Part shown: positions 13,730 through 23,418 of the stretch, in pieces
Layout of the letters: every line of letters starts with the position of its first letter
Numbering within the stretch: the first letter of the stretch is position 1
Assembly (NCBI GenBank): GCA_016712525.1
Contig: JADJQX010000007.1
Span: 310,001 to 374,000 of the forward strand
Reading direction: 5' to 3'
Length of the DNA stretch: 64,000 nucleotides
Source: Myxococcales bacterium
Lineage (GTDB): Bacteria > Myxococcota_A > Polyangia > Polyangiales > Polyangiaceae
Made by a program: the position numbers and the translations under genes
Notes under the pieces: generated by a model
Databases searched by the model: none
Seen by the model: only the letters and a program-made list of their open reading frames with translations
What the model was told of the DNA's origin: nothing

Positions 13730-13825
13730 GGGCGAGATCTACCCTCGGTGGGGCGTGGGGCAAAGGACCGTGGCCCGCTCGTCCGGGAAAAGCCACGCCG
13801 CCTCGAAACCCCGCGCGAGAGAGGC

Positions 13826-13855
13826 TTGACAAGGGCGCCGGGTCCGGGCGATACA
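13826..13855 (+). promoter_or_regulatory. Sigma-70-like promoter of tRNA-Phe
   Basis: A perfect -35 box TTGACA (13826-13831) is followed after 18 bases by GATACA (13850-13855), a moderate -10. The tRNA begins 15 bases later. The position fits a stable-RNA promoter. Confidence 0.6.
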
Positions 13856-13869
13856 CACTTTCGCTGCCC

Positions 13870-13942
13870 GCCCAGGTAGCTCAGTTGGTAGAGCAGGGGA
13901 TTGAAAATCCCCGTGTCGGCGGTTCGATTCCGTCCCTGGGCA
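13870..13942 (+). tRNA. tRNA-Phe (anticodon GAA)
   Basis: The 73-base gene folds as a standard cloverleaf. The acceptor arms are GCCCAGG and CCTGGGC and the D stem is GCTC/GAGC. The anticodon stem GGGGA/TCCCC holds loop TTGAAAA with anticodon GAA, and the T arm carries GGTTCGATTCC. The discriminator base is A. The 3' CCA is not encoded (the genome reads CTA), so it must be added after transcription. Confidence 0.97.
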
Positions 13943-14088
13943 CTACATCGCCGTGTCTCCGCGAGAGCGTACCGAGGCACGAGGCGAGCTCTCTCGAGGG
14001 ACGAGCTCGGCCGTGCGGTGCGCGTCCGGTACGCTCGCGCCGGTGTTCGGGGCGGACAAGGCCCTCGTGGCGCGGCATAGTACCCGCC

Positions 14089-15696
14089 ATGAAGAAGCTC
14101 ACGTTCGCCGCGACGCTCGGTCTTCTCGGTCTCTTCACGCACACCGCGCTCGCCGCACCGGGCGACACCCTCTCGGCCGGTGACCCGGACGACCTCTTCA
14201 CGATCACCGACTACGTCGCGAGCGACACCGCGCTCATCACGACGATCCGGTTCTTGCCGGACGGGCGCATGCTCATCGGCGAGAAGACGGGCGCGCTCAA
14301 GATCCGTGAGGCGAACGGCACCATCCGCACCCTCTACACCTTCCCGGTCACGACCACGTCGGAGCAGGGCTTGCTCGGGGTCGCCGTGCAGCCCGACTTC
14401 GCGACGAGCCGAAGGATCGTCGTCTACTGGACGCGCGCGAACTCGGTCGGCGGCACGCCCGAGAACCGCATCAACGTCTCGAGCTTCAAGCTGAACCCCG
14501 ACGACACGGTCGACTTCGCGAGCGAGAAGGTGCTCGTCGCCAACATCACGGCGCCGGCCAACCACGACGGCGGCGGCCTCTCGTTCGGCCCCGACGGCTA
14601 CCTCTACGTGGGCGTGGGCGACAACGGCTGCAACGAGAGCGTGCCCGCCACGGGCCTCCACAGGAACCTCCGTGGCACGGCGATGAACGTGGCGACGGGC
14701 AAGGTGCTCCGGGTGGCCGTCGACGGGACGATTCCCCCGACGAACCCCTTCGTCAACGCCACCGGCGCGATCACGGGCAAACCTCTGCCCTCGGGGGAGT
14801 GCGTGCGCGAAGCGAGCGCGACGCTCCCGACCACGACCGAGCCCGTCCGGAAGGACATCTACGCCGCGGGGTTCCGCAACCCCTTCCGCATCTGGACCGA
14901 CCCGAAGACTGGCTTCGTGTGGGTCGGTGACGTCGGCGAGGTCACGTACGAAGAGGTCGACATCATCAAGACCCCGGGCCAGCACTTCGGGTGGCCCTTC
15001 ATCGAGGGCAAGTCGGGGAGCCCGGGCTCCGGGCCGAACCCGCCCGCGAAGTGCAGCGAGGTCGTTCCTCGCACGGGAGATTGCGTCGAGCCCGCCCACG
15101 TGTGCACGCACAACCCGCGTGACTGCGAGTCGATCACGGGCGGGTACATCGCCGACAGCTGCGCCTTCCCCAAGGCGTGGCGAGGCACGTACTTCTACGC
15201 CGACTACGAGACGTTGAAGCTCTACTCGATGGCGACCACACCCAACCGAGATGGCCTCGTCGAGGCGTCGCGGAAGGTGTTCGCGACGTTCGCGGGAGCT
15301 GCCAACACCGGCCCGGTCGACATCGTGAGCGGAACCGACGGCGGCCTCTACGTCGCCATCCTCGGGGTAGGCGCGAACTCGCGCGTCCTCCGGATCTTCC
15401 CGAAGACGGTCGTCCCCGATCCGGAGTGCGAGGCCAAGGCGGACGCCGGGCCCGACGGGGGGCCGTCCGCGGACGGGGGTGGTGGCGGTGGTGGCGGGGG
15501 CGGTGGTGGTGGTGGCGGAGGAGGAACGACGCCGGACGGTGGCGTCCCGGGTGCGTCGGGCGAAGACGCCGAGAGTGGGTGCGGGTGCGCGGTTGTAGGC
15601 TCCGACTCCACCTCGTCCACCGGGAAGTGGGCGCTCGGAGCCGGGCTCGGCGCGCTCGCGTTCGCGGTGGCCCGCGCGAGGCGCCGTCGCGGCTGA
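14089..15696 (+). CDS. Secreted PQQ-sugar-dehydrogenase-fold protein with MYXO-CTERM-like sorting tail
   Basis: The 535-residue protein has a signal peptide (LGLFTHTALA) and a glucose/sorbosone dehydrogenase (GSDH) beta-propeller. Typical blocks are GLLGVAVQPDF, NHDGGGLSFGPDGYLYVGVGD, GFRNPFRIWTDPKTG and WVGDVGEVTYEEVD. A run of some 17 glycines leads to a tail with GCGC (about residue 501), a hydrophobic helix and ARRRRG. That matches the MYXO-CTERM signal, in which a Cys is processed by a myxosortase and the protein is held at the surface. No haem motif is present, unlike the two related proteins at 48825-53407. The Met at 14089 is the only start giving a signal peptide. Substrate is unknown. 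Confidence 0.88.
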   Translation: MKKLTFAATLGLLGLFTHTALAAPGDTLSAGDPDDLFTITDYVASDTALITTIRFLPDGRMLIGEKTGALKIREANGTIRTLYTFPVTTTSEQGLLGVAVQPDFATSRRIVVYWTRANSVGGTPENRINVSSFKLNPDDTVDFASEKVLVANITAPANHDGGGLSFGPDGYLYVGVGDNGCNESVPATGLHRNLRGTAMNVATGKVLRVAVDGTIPPTNPFVNATGAITGKPLPSGECVREASATLPTTTEPVRKDIYAAGFRNPFRIWTDPKTGFVWVGDVGEVTYEEVDIIKTPGQHFGWPFIEGKSGSPGSGPNPPAKCSEVVPRTGDCVEPAHVCTHNPRDCESITGGYIADSCAFPKAWRGTYFYADYETLKLYSMATTPNRDGLVEASRKVFATFAGAANTGPVDIVSGTDGGLYVAILGVGANSRVLRIFPKTVVPDPECEAKADAGPDGGPSADGGGGGGGGGGGGGGGGGTTPDGGVPGASGEDAESGCGCAVVGSDSTSSTGKWALGAGLGALAFAVARARRRRG

Positions 15697-15784
15697 GAAG
15701 AAGCGGGAGGAAACGTCGCGCGAAGGGGTCGGCGAGGCGCTCGTCGGCCCCGGTATCGGAGCCGACACCGGACGGCGCGAGGGC

Positions 15785-18085
15785 GTGAAAGGGCCTCGCT
15801 GGAGCGTTCCACGCTCGAGGTCGCCGGAATCGACACGACCGGAGAAACCAGCCCACCCCGACGTGCGTAGCGTCGACACCACGAACGATTGGGAGGTCGC
15901 TTTTCCGCCATGGATGAGCGAACCTTCGCCGCCTCGGGGGGTGCAAGAAGAGCTCATGGAAAACGATCCGCTTAGCCTCGTGGGGACGACGATCGCCGAG
16001 AAGTATCTCGTGGAGTCCGTCGTGGGCGAGGGCGGCTTCGCGGTCGTCTACCGCGCCCTCCACACCGTGTGGAAGCGGCCCGTCGCGATCAAGGTGTTCA
16101 AGGCGCTCTCCGAGGTGAGCCGCGCGCGGCGCCAGGAGCTGCTCGACGACTTCATTCGGGAGGGCGCGCTCCTCGCCGAGCTTTCCGAGCGTTCGTCGGC
16201 CATCGTGCAGGCGCGCGACGTCGGCATGGTCGCGCTGCCCCAGGGCGACTCCGTCCCCTACATGGTGCTCGAGTGGCTCGAAGGCGAACCGCTCGAGACC
16301 CTGCTCCTTCGCGAGCGTGAGCTCGGCACGCCGCCGCGAATGCCCGAGGAGGTCGTCGCGCTCCTCGGTCCCGTGGCCAACGCGCTCGCGCTCGCGCACC
16401 AGAAGGGCATCGCTCACCGCGACGTGAAGCCGGGCAACATCTTCGTCGTCGCGACCGACGACGGGGTCGCTCAGGTGAAGCTCCTCGACTTCGGCATCGC
16501 CAAGGTCGTGCAGGAGGCCCAGAAAGACGGCTTCCGCAAGACCGCGGGCGGCATGACCTCGTTCACGCCTCTCTACGGCGCGCCGGAGCAGTTCGACCGC
16601 GGCCGCGGAGCGACGGGGCCCTGGACCGACGTGTTCGCGTTCGCCCTGATCTTGGTCGAGCTCTTGGCGGGGCGCGAGGCGCTCGTCGGTGACGACCTCG
16701 CGCAGCTCGCGTACTCGTCGATGGATGAGCGTCGTCGTCCGACGCCACGCGAGCTCGGGGTCGAGGTCTCGGACGAGGTCGAGGCCGTCTTCGCGAAGGC
16801 CCTCGCCGTGCGCCCCGAGGATCGTTACGGAGACGCGGGGCTCATGTGGTCGGCGCTGCGCGGGGCGCTCTCGATGGGACCCGCGAGCGGCTTGGCGGCG
16901 ACGATGCCCACGGGGACGACCGTGCGCTCGGTCCGCTCGCCCGTCGTGCAGGATCCGACGGAGCACACGCTCTCGAGCAACGATCGCACGTTGGCGGCGG
17001 CGGTGGCAGTGCCGTCGGGCCCGACCGAGGGCCCCTCCGGAGGCGCTCTTCCGAGCTCGCGCACCCTCACGGCCGACCCGACACCACCCGCCCCGAGCCG
17101 AAAGGGGCTCGTGTGGGGAGGTGTGGCAGCGGTCGCGCTCCTCGGGCTCGCGGCCTTCGGCGTCTCGCGCATGCGCTCGGTCGATCCGGCGCCCTCGACC
17201 CCCGCCGCCTCGACGACGATCGCCTCGGCTACCCCGACGCCATCGGTCGCGCCCTCTGCCGCACCCGCGTGCCCGAAGGGGATGCTTCGCGTCGACGGTG
17301 GCGAGTTCTTCATGGGCTCGGACGACAAGAAGACCAACGAGGACGAGCGCCCCGCGCACCCGGTGAAGCTCTCGGCCTATTGCCTGGACGAGTTCGAGGT
17401 GACGACCGCCGAGTACAAGGCCTGCAGCGACGCCGGCAAGTGCAAGCGCCTCGACCCTTCGTCGAACGAGTGGAAGGGCATCACGGCCCGCCAGAGAAAG
17501 CTCTACGACCCCGTGTGCAACGCGAACGACTACGCGGGGCGCGGGAGCCACCCGATCAACTGCGTCGACTTCGAACAAGCCGAGACGTTCTGCCGCGAGG
17601 TCCGCGGCGGTCGCTTGCCCACCGAAGCGGAGTGGGAGTTCGCCGCGCGGGGCTCGGACGGGCGTGTGTACCCGTGGGGCGACGCGCTGCCAGCCCCTGG
17701 CCTCCTCAACGCCTGTGGCGCCGAGTGCGTGGCGTGGGGAAAGAAGAACCCCGACCCCGACGGGTACTTCGTCGCCATGTACAAGTCGGACGACGGCTTC
17801 GTGCACACGTCCCCGGTGGGGAGCTTTCCTCGCGGCCAGACGAGCCACGGCATGAAAGACATGGTCGGCAACGTGTGGGAGTGGGTTTCGGACTACTACG
17901 GCCCGTACGCGAGCGGTCCGAAGGTCGTCGACCCGAAGGGCCCCGACAAGGGTGAGGAGCGTGTCATTCGCGGTGGCGCGTGGAACGGCGGTGATCCCGC
18001 GTGGCTCCGCCCGTCGTTCCGGTACCAAGCGCCCGCCACCATGCGGAGCCACGGCATCGGGTTCCGCTGCGCGAAATCGGGCTGA
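15785..18085 (+). CDS. Ser/Thr protein kinase fused through a membrane helix to a sulfatase-modifying-factor (FGE-like) domain
   Basis: The 766-residue protein has a Hanks kinase domain at about 74-350: glycine loop GEGGFAVV 81-88, Lys103, HRD 211-213, DFG 235-237 and activation loop end GAPEQ. Then come a Ser/Thr linker, one transmembrane helix (about 441-460) and an extracytoplasmic FGE-sulfatase domain (about 497-763) opening GMLRVDGGEFFMGSDD and closing GIGFRCAKSG. In the usual position of the catalytic Cys pair of formylglycine-generating enzymes it reads GGAWNGGDPAWLRPSFRY, with no Cys, so this is more likely a ligand-sensing domain. The start is uncertain: GTG 15785 is the longest, with ATG 15914 and ATG 15956 possible inside and still before the kinase domain. 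Confidence 0.9.
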   Translation: MKGPRWSVPRSRSPESTRPEKPAHPDVRSVDTTNDWEVAFPPWMSEPSPPRGVQEELMENDPLSLVGTTIAEKYLVESVVGEGGFAVVYRALHTVWKRPVAIKVFKALSEVSRARRQELLDDFIREGALLAELSERSSAIVQARDVGMVALPQGDSVPYMVLEWLEGEPLETLLLRERELGTPPRMPEEVVALLGPVANALALAHQKGIAHRDVKPGNIFVVATDDGVAQVKLLDFGIAKVVQEAQKDGFRKTAGGMTSFTPLYGAPEQFDRGRGATGPWTDVFAFALILVELLAGREALVGDDLAQLAYSSMDERRRPTPRELGVEVSDEVEAVFAKALAVRPEDRYGDAGLMWSALRGALSMGPASGLAATMPTGTTVRSVRSPVVQDPTEHTLSSNDRTLAAAVAVPSGPTEGPSGGALPSSRTLTADPTPPAPSRKGLVWGGVAAVALLGLAAFGVSRMRSVDPAPSTPAASTTIASATPTPSVAPSAAPACPKGMLRVDGGEFFMGSDDKKTNEDERPAHPVKLSAYCLDEFEVTTAEYKACSDAGKCKRLDPSSNEWKGITARQRKLYDPVCNANDYAGRGSHPINCVDFEQAETFCREVRGGRLPTEAEWEFAARGSDGRVYPWGDALPAPGLLNACGAECVAWGKKNPDPDGYFVAMYKSDDGFVHTSPVGSFPRGQTSHGMKDMVGNVWEWVSDYYGPYASGPKVVDPKGPDKGEERVIRGGAWNGGDPAWLRPSFRYQAPATMRSHGIGFRCAKSG

Positions 18086-18095
18086 CGTTCGATTC

Positions 18096-19685
18096 TCAGG
18101 TCGGCTCGCTCGGCTCTTCGAGGGGCAAGAACCGTAGAGGATCCTTCACGTTTTTGACCTGCATGCTCCCCACGGGGCCGAAGGTGTATCGGCCCGGAGC
18201 GAGGCGCTTGGCGGCGTCTTCCATGACCAGGATCTGGCCGCGGGTGGCGCACCCTTGCAGCCTGGCCGTGTTGTTCATTCCGCTCGAGAAGCCCGTGAAG
18301 TTCGCGTTCGGGCCGAACTGGCCGACGAAGAGGGGAGCGAGGTTCACGCCGGTGGCGACGCCGACGCCCGAGCCGCGCAGGAGGGCGAACTCGTCTTCTT
18401 CGGGGATGCGGTCGGTCATCGCGCGGATGTCCTTCGCGCAGCGGATCGCAGCCGAGAGGCGCTCTTCGGGGGACGTGTCGTAGAAGGGCGGGCCGAAGAG
18501 CGCGATGATGCAGTCGCCGACCATCTTGTCGAAGACGCCTCCGTGCTTCCAAACGAGATCGACCGCGCGCTCGCTCCACTTCTCGACGAAGGCCGCGACG
18601 TGCGCGGGGGTGCGGAGAATCTGCTCGGAAATGCGAGTAAATCCGGAGATATCCATGTACACGATCGCCACCTCGGCTTCGCGCGGCGAGAGGTAGGCGT
18701 GGGTGTAGTCGTCCGATTGGAGGAGCCGCGCGACGTCGTCCGGGCGGAACGAGCTCGCGAGGGCGCGCCACTCCTTGTTGAAGTCGACGACACGCTGGCG
18801 GATGAACCCGGCGAAGCTCGCGATGAGATCGCGGTCGAAGGTGTTGAAGGCCCCGCCTTTCGCCGTGGCGACGACCTTTCCGACCAGCACGCTGTTGGTG
18901 ATGCCGTTGATGAGCACCTCTTCGTGGGCCGCGTGGATGCCGAAGCGCTCGAGGAGGCCGTTCGACTCGCCGGCGAGGAACGCCCGGCCGAGGGACCGGA
19001 GCTCCTCGGGGCTCACGCCGCCCGTCGGGTCTTTTGCGGGCTCGCGGCCCTCGAAGACGCGCACCTGAAGGCGTGCTCGATCTCCTCCCTCCTCGGTCGT
19101 GTAGACGAGCACCATGCGATCGAGGGGAACGACGCTGCCGAGGATGTCGACGGCGCCGGCGAGCCCCTCCCCGAGCACCCTGTGCCGGAGGGCGTCGCCC
19201 ACGCGCATCATCACGAGCTGTTTTTCGCGCGCCGCGCGGATCGAGAAGAGGTGGTTGTCGAGCACCTCGGCCACGAGCGAGAGGCTCGCCCTGGCCTGTT
19301 CGATCGAAGCTCCTTCGGGGACGACGAGCGCCATGCGGCCGAACCACGCTCCGGCGACGTCGAGCGGCTGCGCGACGAGATGCCCTCCGTGGACGGGCAT
19401 CGACACGAGCTCGCGCCGCGCCTCGGACGTGGCCGCGATCACCTCGTCGCGCTCGGGGAGCCAGGCCTCCGCGGGGTGGATGCGCTCGGTGAGGGCGAGG
19501 TCGTCGCCGTAGGTCTCGATGAAGAGCACCTCGCCGCCGACGTGAGCGCACACCTTGGGGAGGAGCGTGGACAAGAGCTCGGCGAGGCTCTCGTGCCTCA
19601 CCAGGGCGACCTCGATCGCCTCGTCGACGAGGGTGCGGAGTGCGAAGAGGGCGTTCATGTCGGTCATGGGTTGCCGATGATGCAC
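18096..19685 (-). CDS. GAF-linked class III adenylate/guanylate cyclase
   Basis: The 529-residue cytoplasmic protein has an N-terminal half with two GAF-like segments (about 20-150 and 165-300). The C-terminal class III cyclase domain follows. Metal-binding Asp345 lies in VYMDISGFTRI and Asp391 in FDKMVGDCIIALFG. Lys387, in the position that selects adenine, and transition-state Arg475 in NNTARLQG are present. These residues suggest an active adenylate cyclase making cAMP. Start GTG 19685; ATG 19667 is an alternative. It lies 24 bases after the UPF0104 gene on the same strand and ends 10 bases from the convergent kinase-FGE gene. The signal sensed by the N-terminal half is unknown. Confidence 0.9.
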   Translation of the reverse strand: MHHRQPMTDMNALFALRTLVDEAIEVALVRHESLAELLSTLLPKVCAHVGGEVLFIETYGDDLALTERIHPAEAWLPERDEVIAATSEARRELVSMPVHGGHLVAQPLDVAGAWFGRMALVVPEGASIEQARASLSLVAEVLDNHLFSIRAAREKQLVMMRVGDALRHRVLGEGLAGAVDILGSVVPLDRMVLVYTTEEGGDRARLQVRVFEGREPAKDPTGGVSPEELRSLGRAFLAGESNGLLERFGIHAAHEEVLINGITNSVLVGKVVATAKGGAFNTFDRDLIASFAGFIRQRVVDFNKEWRALASSFRPDDVARLLQSDDYTHAYLSPREAEVAIVYMDISGFTRISEQILRTPAHVAAFVEKWSERAVDLVWKHGGVFDKMVGDCIIALFGPPFYDTSPEERLSAAIRCAKDIRAMTDRIPEEDEFALLRGSGVGVATGVNLAPLFVGQFGPNANFTGFSSGMNNTARLQGCATRGQILVMEDAAKRLAPGRYTFGPVGSMQVKNVKDPLRFLPLEEPSEPT

Positions 19686-19709
19686 GAACTCTTGCCCGCT
19701 GGAAAAGGC

Positions 19710-20699
19710 TCAGGTGGGAGAAGGTGTCTGCCGGCCCGCCCGAGACGCGAGGAGCACGCCGAAGCCGACGAGGGCCACGACGAGCTGGACCCCATGGGTG
19801 AACGTCGAAATGCCGGCGGCGAGCACCTTGGTGGTGCCCAAAGCACCCGCGGCCATGGAAAACGAGGCCTCGCGTGCGCCGAGCTGGCCCGGGACCGCGA
19901 CGGCTACCGTGGCCGCGACGAGCTGAGCTCCGAACGCCGCGAACGCCGAGCTCGCTCCACCGCGGACGCCCATCGCTCGGCCGACGATGGCGATCTCGAC
20001 CACCGCCAGGCTCATGCTGACGAACAGCAGGAGGGACGGCCACACCGGCACGAGGGCGCCGCGCAGGCTCTCCTCGCGCATCTCGGCGATACCTCCCGCG
20101 AGGCGAGGGAACCTCTCGGCCGTGGCCCGAGCGACGCCCTCGGACCGGACGAGCGCGCGGATTCCCACCCCGAGGACCCCGAGCAGCGCGGCGTTCGCGA
20201 AGAGCACCGCCCGCAGCGGGACACCGGCGCCGTCCCGAACGAAGGCAGCGCAGACGAGGCTCATCGTCGCGACCGAGAGGAACGTGGCGGCCTGGAGCGT
20301 CGCGCCGGAAGATGCGGCTGCCGTCACGGGGACGCCGTACGGGGCGAGGAGCGAGGCCTTCGTGGCCTCCGCGGCGGGGCGTGGCATGGGCACGATCTGC
20401 GCGACGGCGGTGGTCGCCACGTGGATCGCGTAGAGGCGGAGCGGAGGGACCCGCTTCGCCCACGGCCCGAGCGCGTGAGCCGTAGCGGCCGTCTCGAGGC
20501 CGATGCGCGCCGCCTCGATGGCGAAGCAGAACGGCAGCGTCGACAGGGCAGGGGCCATGGCGTCGGCGAGCGCGCGTGGCCCGAGCTCGTACAAGAGGAG
20601 CGCGGTGACCAGGACACCCGCGACCGAGCCCAAGACCTTGACGAGCGTGGCGACCGGGGCGGTCCGGCGCTGCGGGCGGTCAGGCGCCGCGAGCGACAC
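19710..20699 (-). CDS. UPF0104/YbhN-type integral membrane protein (LPG synthase TM-like)
   Basis: The 329-residue protein has about eight hydrophobic helices and the family blocks IVPMPRPAAEATKASLL and AVAVPGQLGAREASFS, resembling the transmembrane part of lysyl-phosphatidylglycerol synthases (UPF0104/AglD2). No C-terminal aminoacyl-transfer domain is present, so it is not an MprF. Related stand-alone proteins are thought to move or modify lipids, but the activity is unproven. GTG 20699 overlaps the end of the upstream gene by 20 bases, indicating coupled translation. The cyclase gene follows after 24 bases. Confidence 0.8.
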   Translation of the reverse strand: MSLAAPDRPQRRTAPVATLVKVLGSVAGVLVTALLLYELGPRALADAMAPALSTLPFCFAIEAARIGLETAATAHALGPWAKRVPPLRLYAIHVATTAVAQIVPMPRPAAEATKASLLAPYGVPVTAAASSGATLQAATFLSVATMSLVCAAFVRDGAGVPLRAVLFANAALLGVLGVGIRALVRSEGVARATAERFPRLAGGIAEMREESLRGALVPVWPSLLLFVSMSLAVVEIAIVGRAMGVRGGASSAFAAFGAQLVAATVAVAVPGQLGAREASFSMAAGALGTTKVLAAGISTFTHGVQLVVALVGFGVLLASRAGRQTPSPT

Positions 20700-21249
20700 G
20701 TTTCTCGAGCTCGGTCAGATCGTCCTCGTGGATCGAGAAGTCCCACGGGTCTTCGTGCTCGACCCGGTCTCCCCCGGTCGCGATCACCCGAACCCGTTTT
20801 CCCGATGGAAAATCGATGGTTACGCCCCTTCTTACCTGGCCGTCGGCCTCGTGCTCGAAGGGGGAGGCTTTGACCGCGCCGAGGGGCGCGGAGAGGTCGC
20901 CCTCGGGGTGCGCGAGGCAGAGCGTGCTCGTCGTGACGTGGAGCCGTGAGGCAGGTCGACGAAGGAGCGTCAGCCCGACGAAGCCGAGGGTGACGAGGCC
21001 CACGAGGCCCAGGATCGAGAGCGTGTAGACTGCAGTGAAGAGCGGGGAGCTCGCGACGAGCTCGGCCGTCGAGTCGGGCGTCTTTTCGGCGAGGGCGACG
21101 AGCACCGCGCCGATGAGACCGAGGCCGACGAGGTACCCTGGCACGACGCGGCCCGAAGCGACGGCCGGGCCTGGCTTTCGGCCGAGCAGGACGGACAGGT
21201 CGGGCCTCGCGCTCGTGCGGTAGTCGACGCTGCGAGGCGCTTCGTCCAT
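20680..21249 (-). CDS. Hypothetical membrane protein with two helices and a PH-like soluble tail
   Basis: The 189-residue product has two predicted membrane helices (about 37-55 and 68-95). A soluble C-terminal part follows with alternating strands (RLHVTTSTLCLAH, GVTIDFPSGKRVRVIA) that could be a small PH/bPH-like domain. I do not recognise a named family. ATG 21249 is preferred over an in-frame start 24 bases further upstream because a G-rich Shine-Dalgarno precedes it. The gene is first of a three-gene minus-strand operon and divergent from thiC. Confidence 0.65.
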   Translation of the reverse strand: MDEAPRSVDYRTSARPDLSVLLGRKPGPAVASGRVVPGYLVGLGLIGAVLVALAEKTPDSTAELVASSPLFTAVYTLSILGLVGLVTLGFVGLTLLRRPASRLHVTTSTLCLAHPEGDLSAPLGAVKASPFEHEADGQVRRGVTIDFPSGKRVRVIATGGDRVEHEDPWDFSIHEDDLTELEKRVARGA

Positions 21250-21346
21250 GCCCCCCAGCATACGCCTCGGCACGGGCTCGGGCGAGGACGGAAGATCCCC
21301 GAAGCGCCTTGCCCGGACGGGCGCTCCGGCCTAAGACCTCGGCCCC

Positions 21347-22728
<1,382 letters not shown>

Positions 22729-22732
<4 letters not shown>

Positions 22733-23418
22733 AGCTCGACGCGGTCCTCGACGGCGCCCGGAGCGGGGCCGCGTGGGTGTGGGAGCAGCTCGGGGAGTTC
22801 GTCCAGCTGCTCCGCCACTCCCCGGTCGCGCGCGCCCGCGCTCAGGCTGCGGTGGCCCTCTGCATCGTCGCCTGCGGGCGTACTTCGCCGTCGGCGAGCG
22901 CCCCCGACTCGTCGCACCCCCAGACGACGAAGCCCGCGGCTCCGCTCCTCGTGGCGTCGGATGGCGGGGCCCCGGACGTCCGTGATGCTTACGTCGACGA
23001 GCTCTACAAGCGCGCGGCCGAGGGCACCGAGGAAGATCTGATGCGCCTCGCCCGGAGGCTCGGGCCGCTCGACCTCATGGAGACGGCCCGTACGAAGGAC
23101 GAGCGCCGCCTCGCCGTTCGCGCGATGGCCTTCACCGAGGGGCTCGCCGGTCTCCCGATCTTGGCCGAGCTCGCGGCAGGGGAGGACGAGGCGCTCGCCC
23201 TCGACGCGTCCGAGTCGGCGACGAGCCTCGCCGGGCGAGGGCGCGATCAGAACGACCCCGAGGACGCCGAGGAAATGCGTGCAGGGTGCACAAAACTCCT
23301 CGCCGTCGCCAAGGGGACCGGTCCGAAGGCGGTGCGCATCCAGGCGGTGCGTACGCTCCGATTGCTCGCCGACCGTGGGTGCGCAAAAGTAGACGATATC
23401 CCTAAGGATTTTGACTGA
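22729..23418 (+). CDS. Hypothetical lipoprotein with helical (HEAT-like) repeats
   Basis: The 229-residue protein is coupled to thiC by GTGA. An N-terminal amphipathic stretch leads to a hydrophobic segment ending in lipobox IVAC (about Cys48), so the signal region is longer than usual; an internal start nearer the hydrophobic core cannot be excluded. The mature part is helical with repeating RRLAVRAMAFTEGLAGLPIL-type units resembling HEAT repeats. No function can be assigned, and a thiamine link is only positional. The 3' end overlaps the convergent thrC gene by 17 bases. Confidence 0.7.

Noticed and set aside
13720..15957. Long minus-strand frame across the tRNA and the sugar-dehydrogenase-like gene
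   Set aside because: It runs through a tRNA gene and opposite a well-supported propeller protein; no domain seen.
21250..21346. TPP riboswitch before thiC
   Set aside because: The conserved CTGAGA and ACCTGA elements are absent and the leader is too short.
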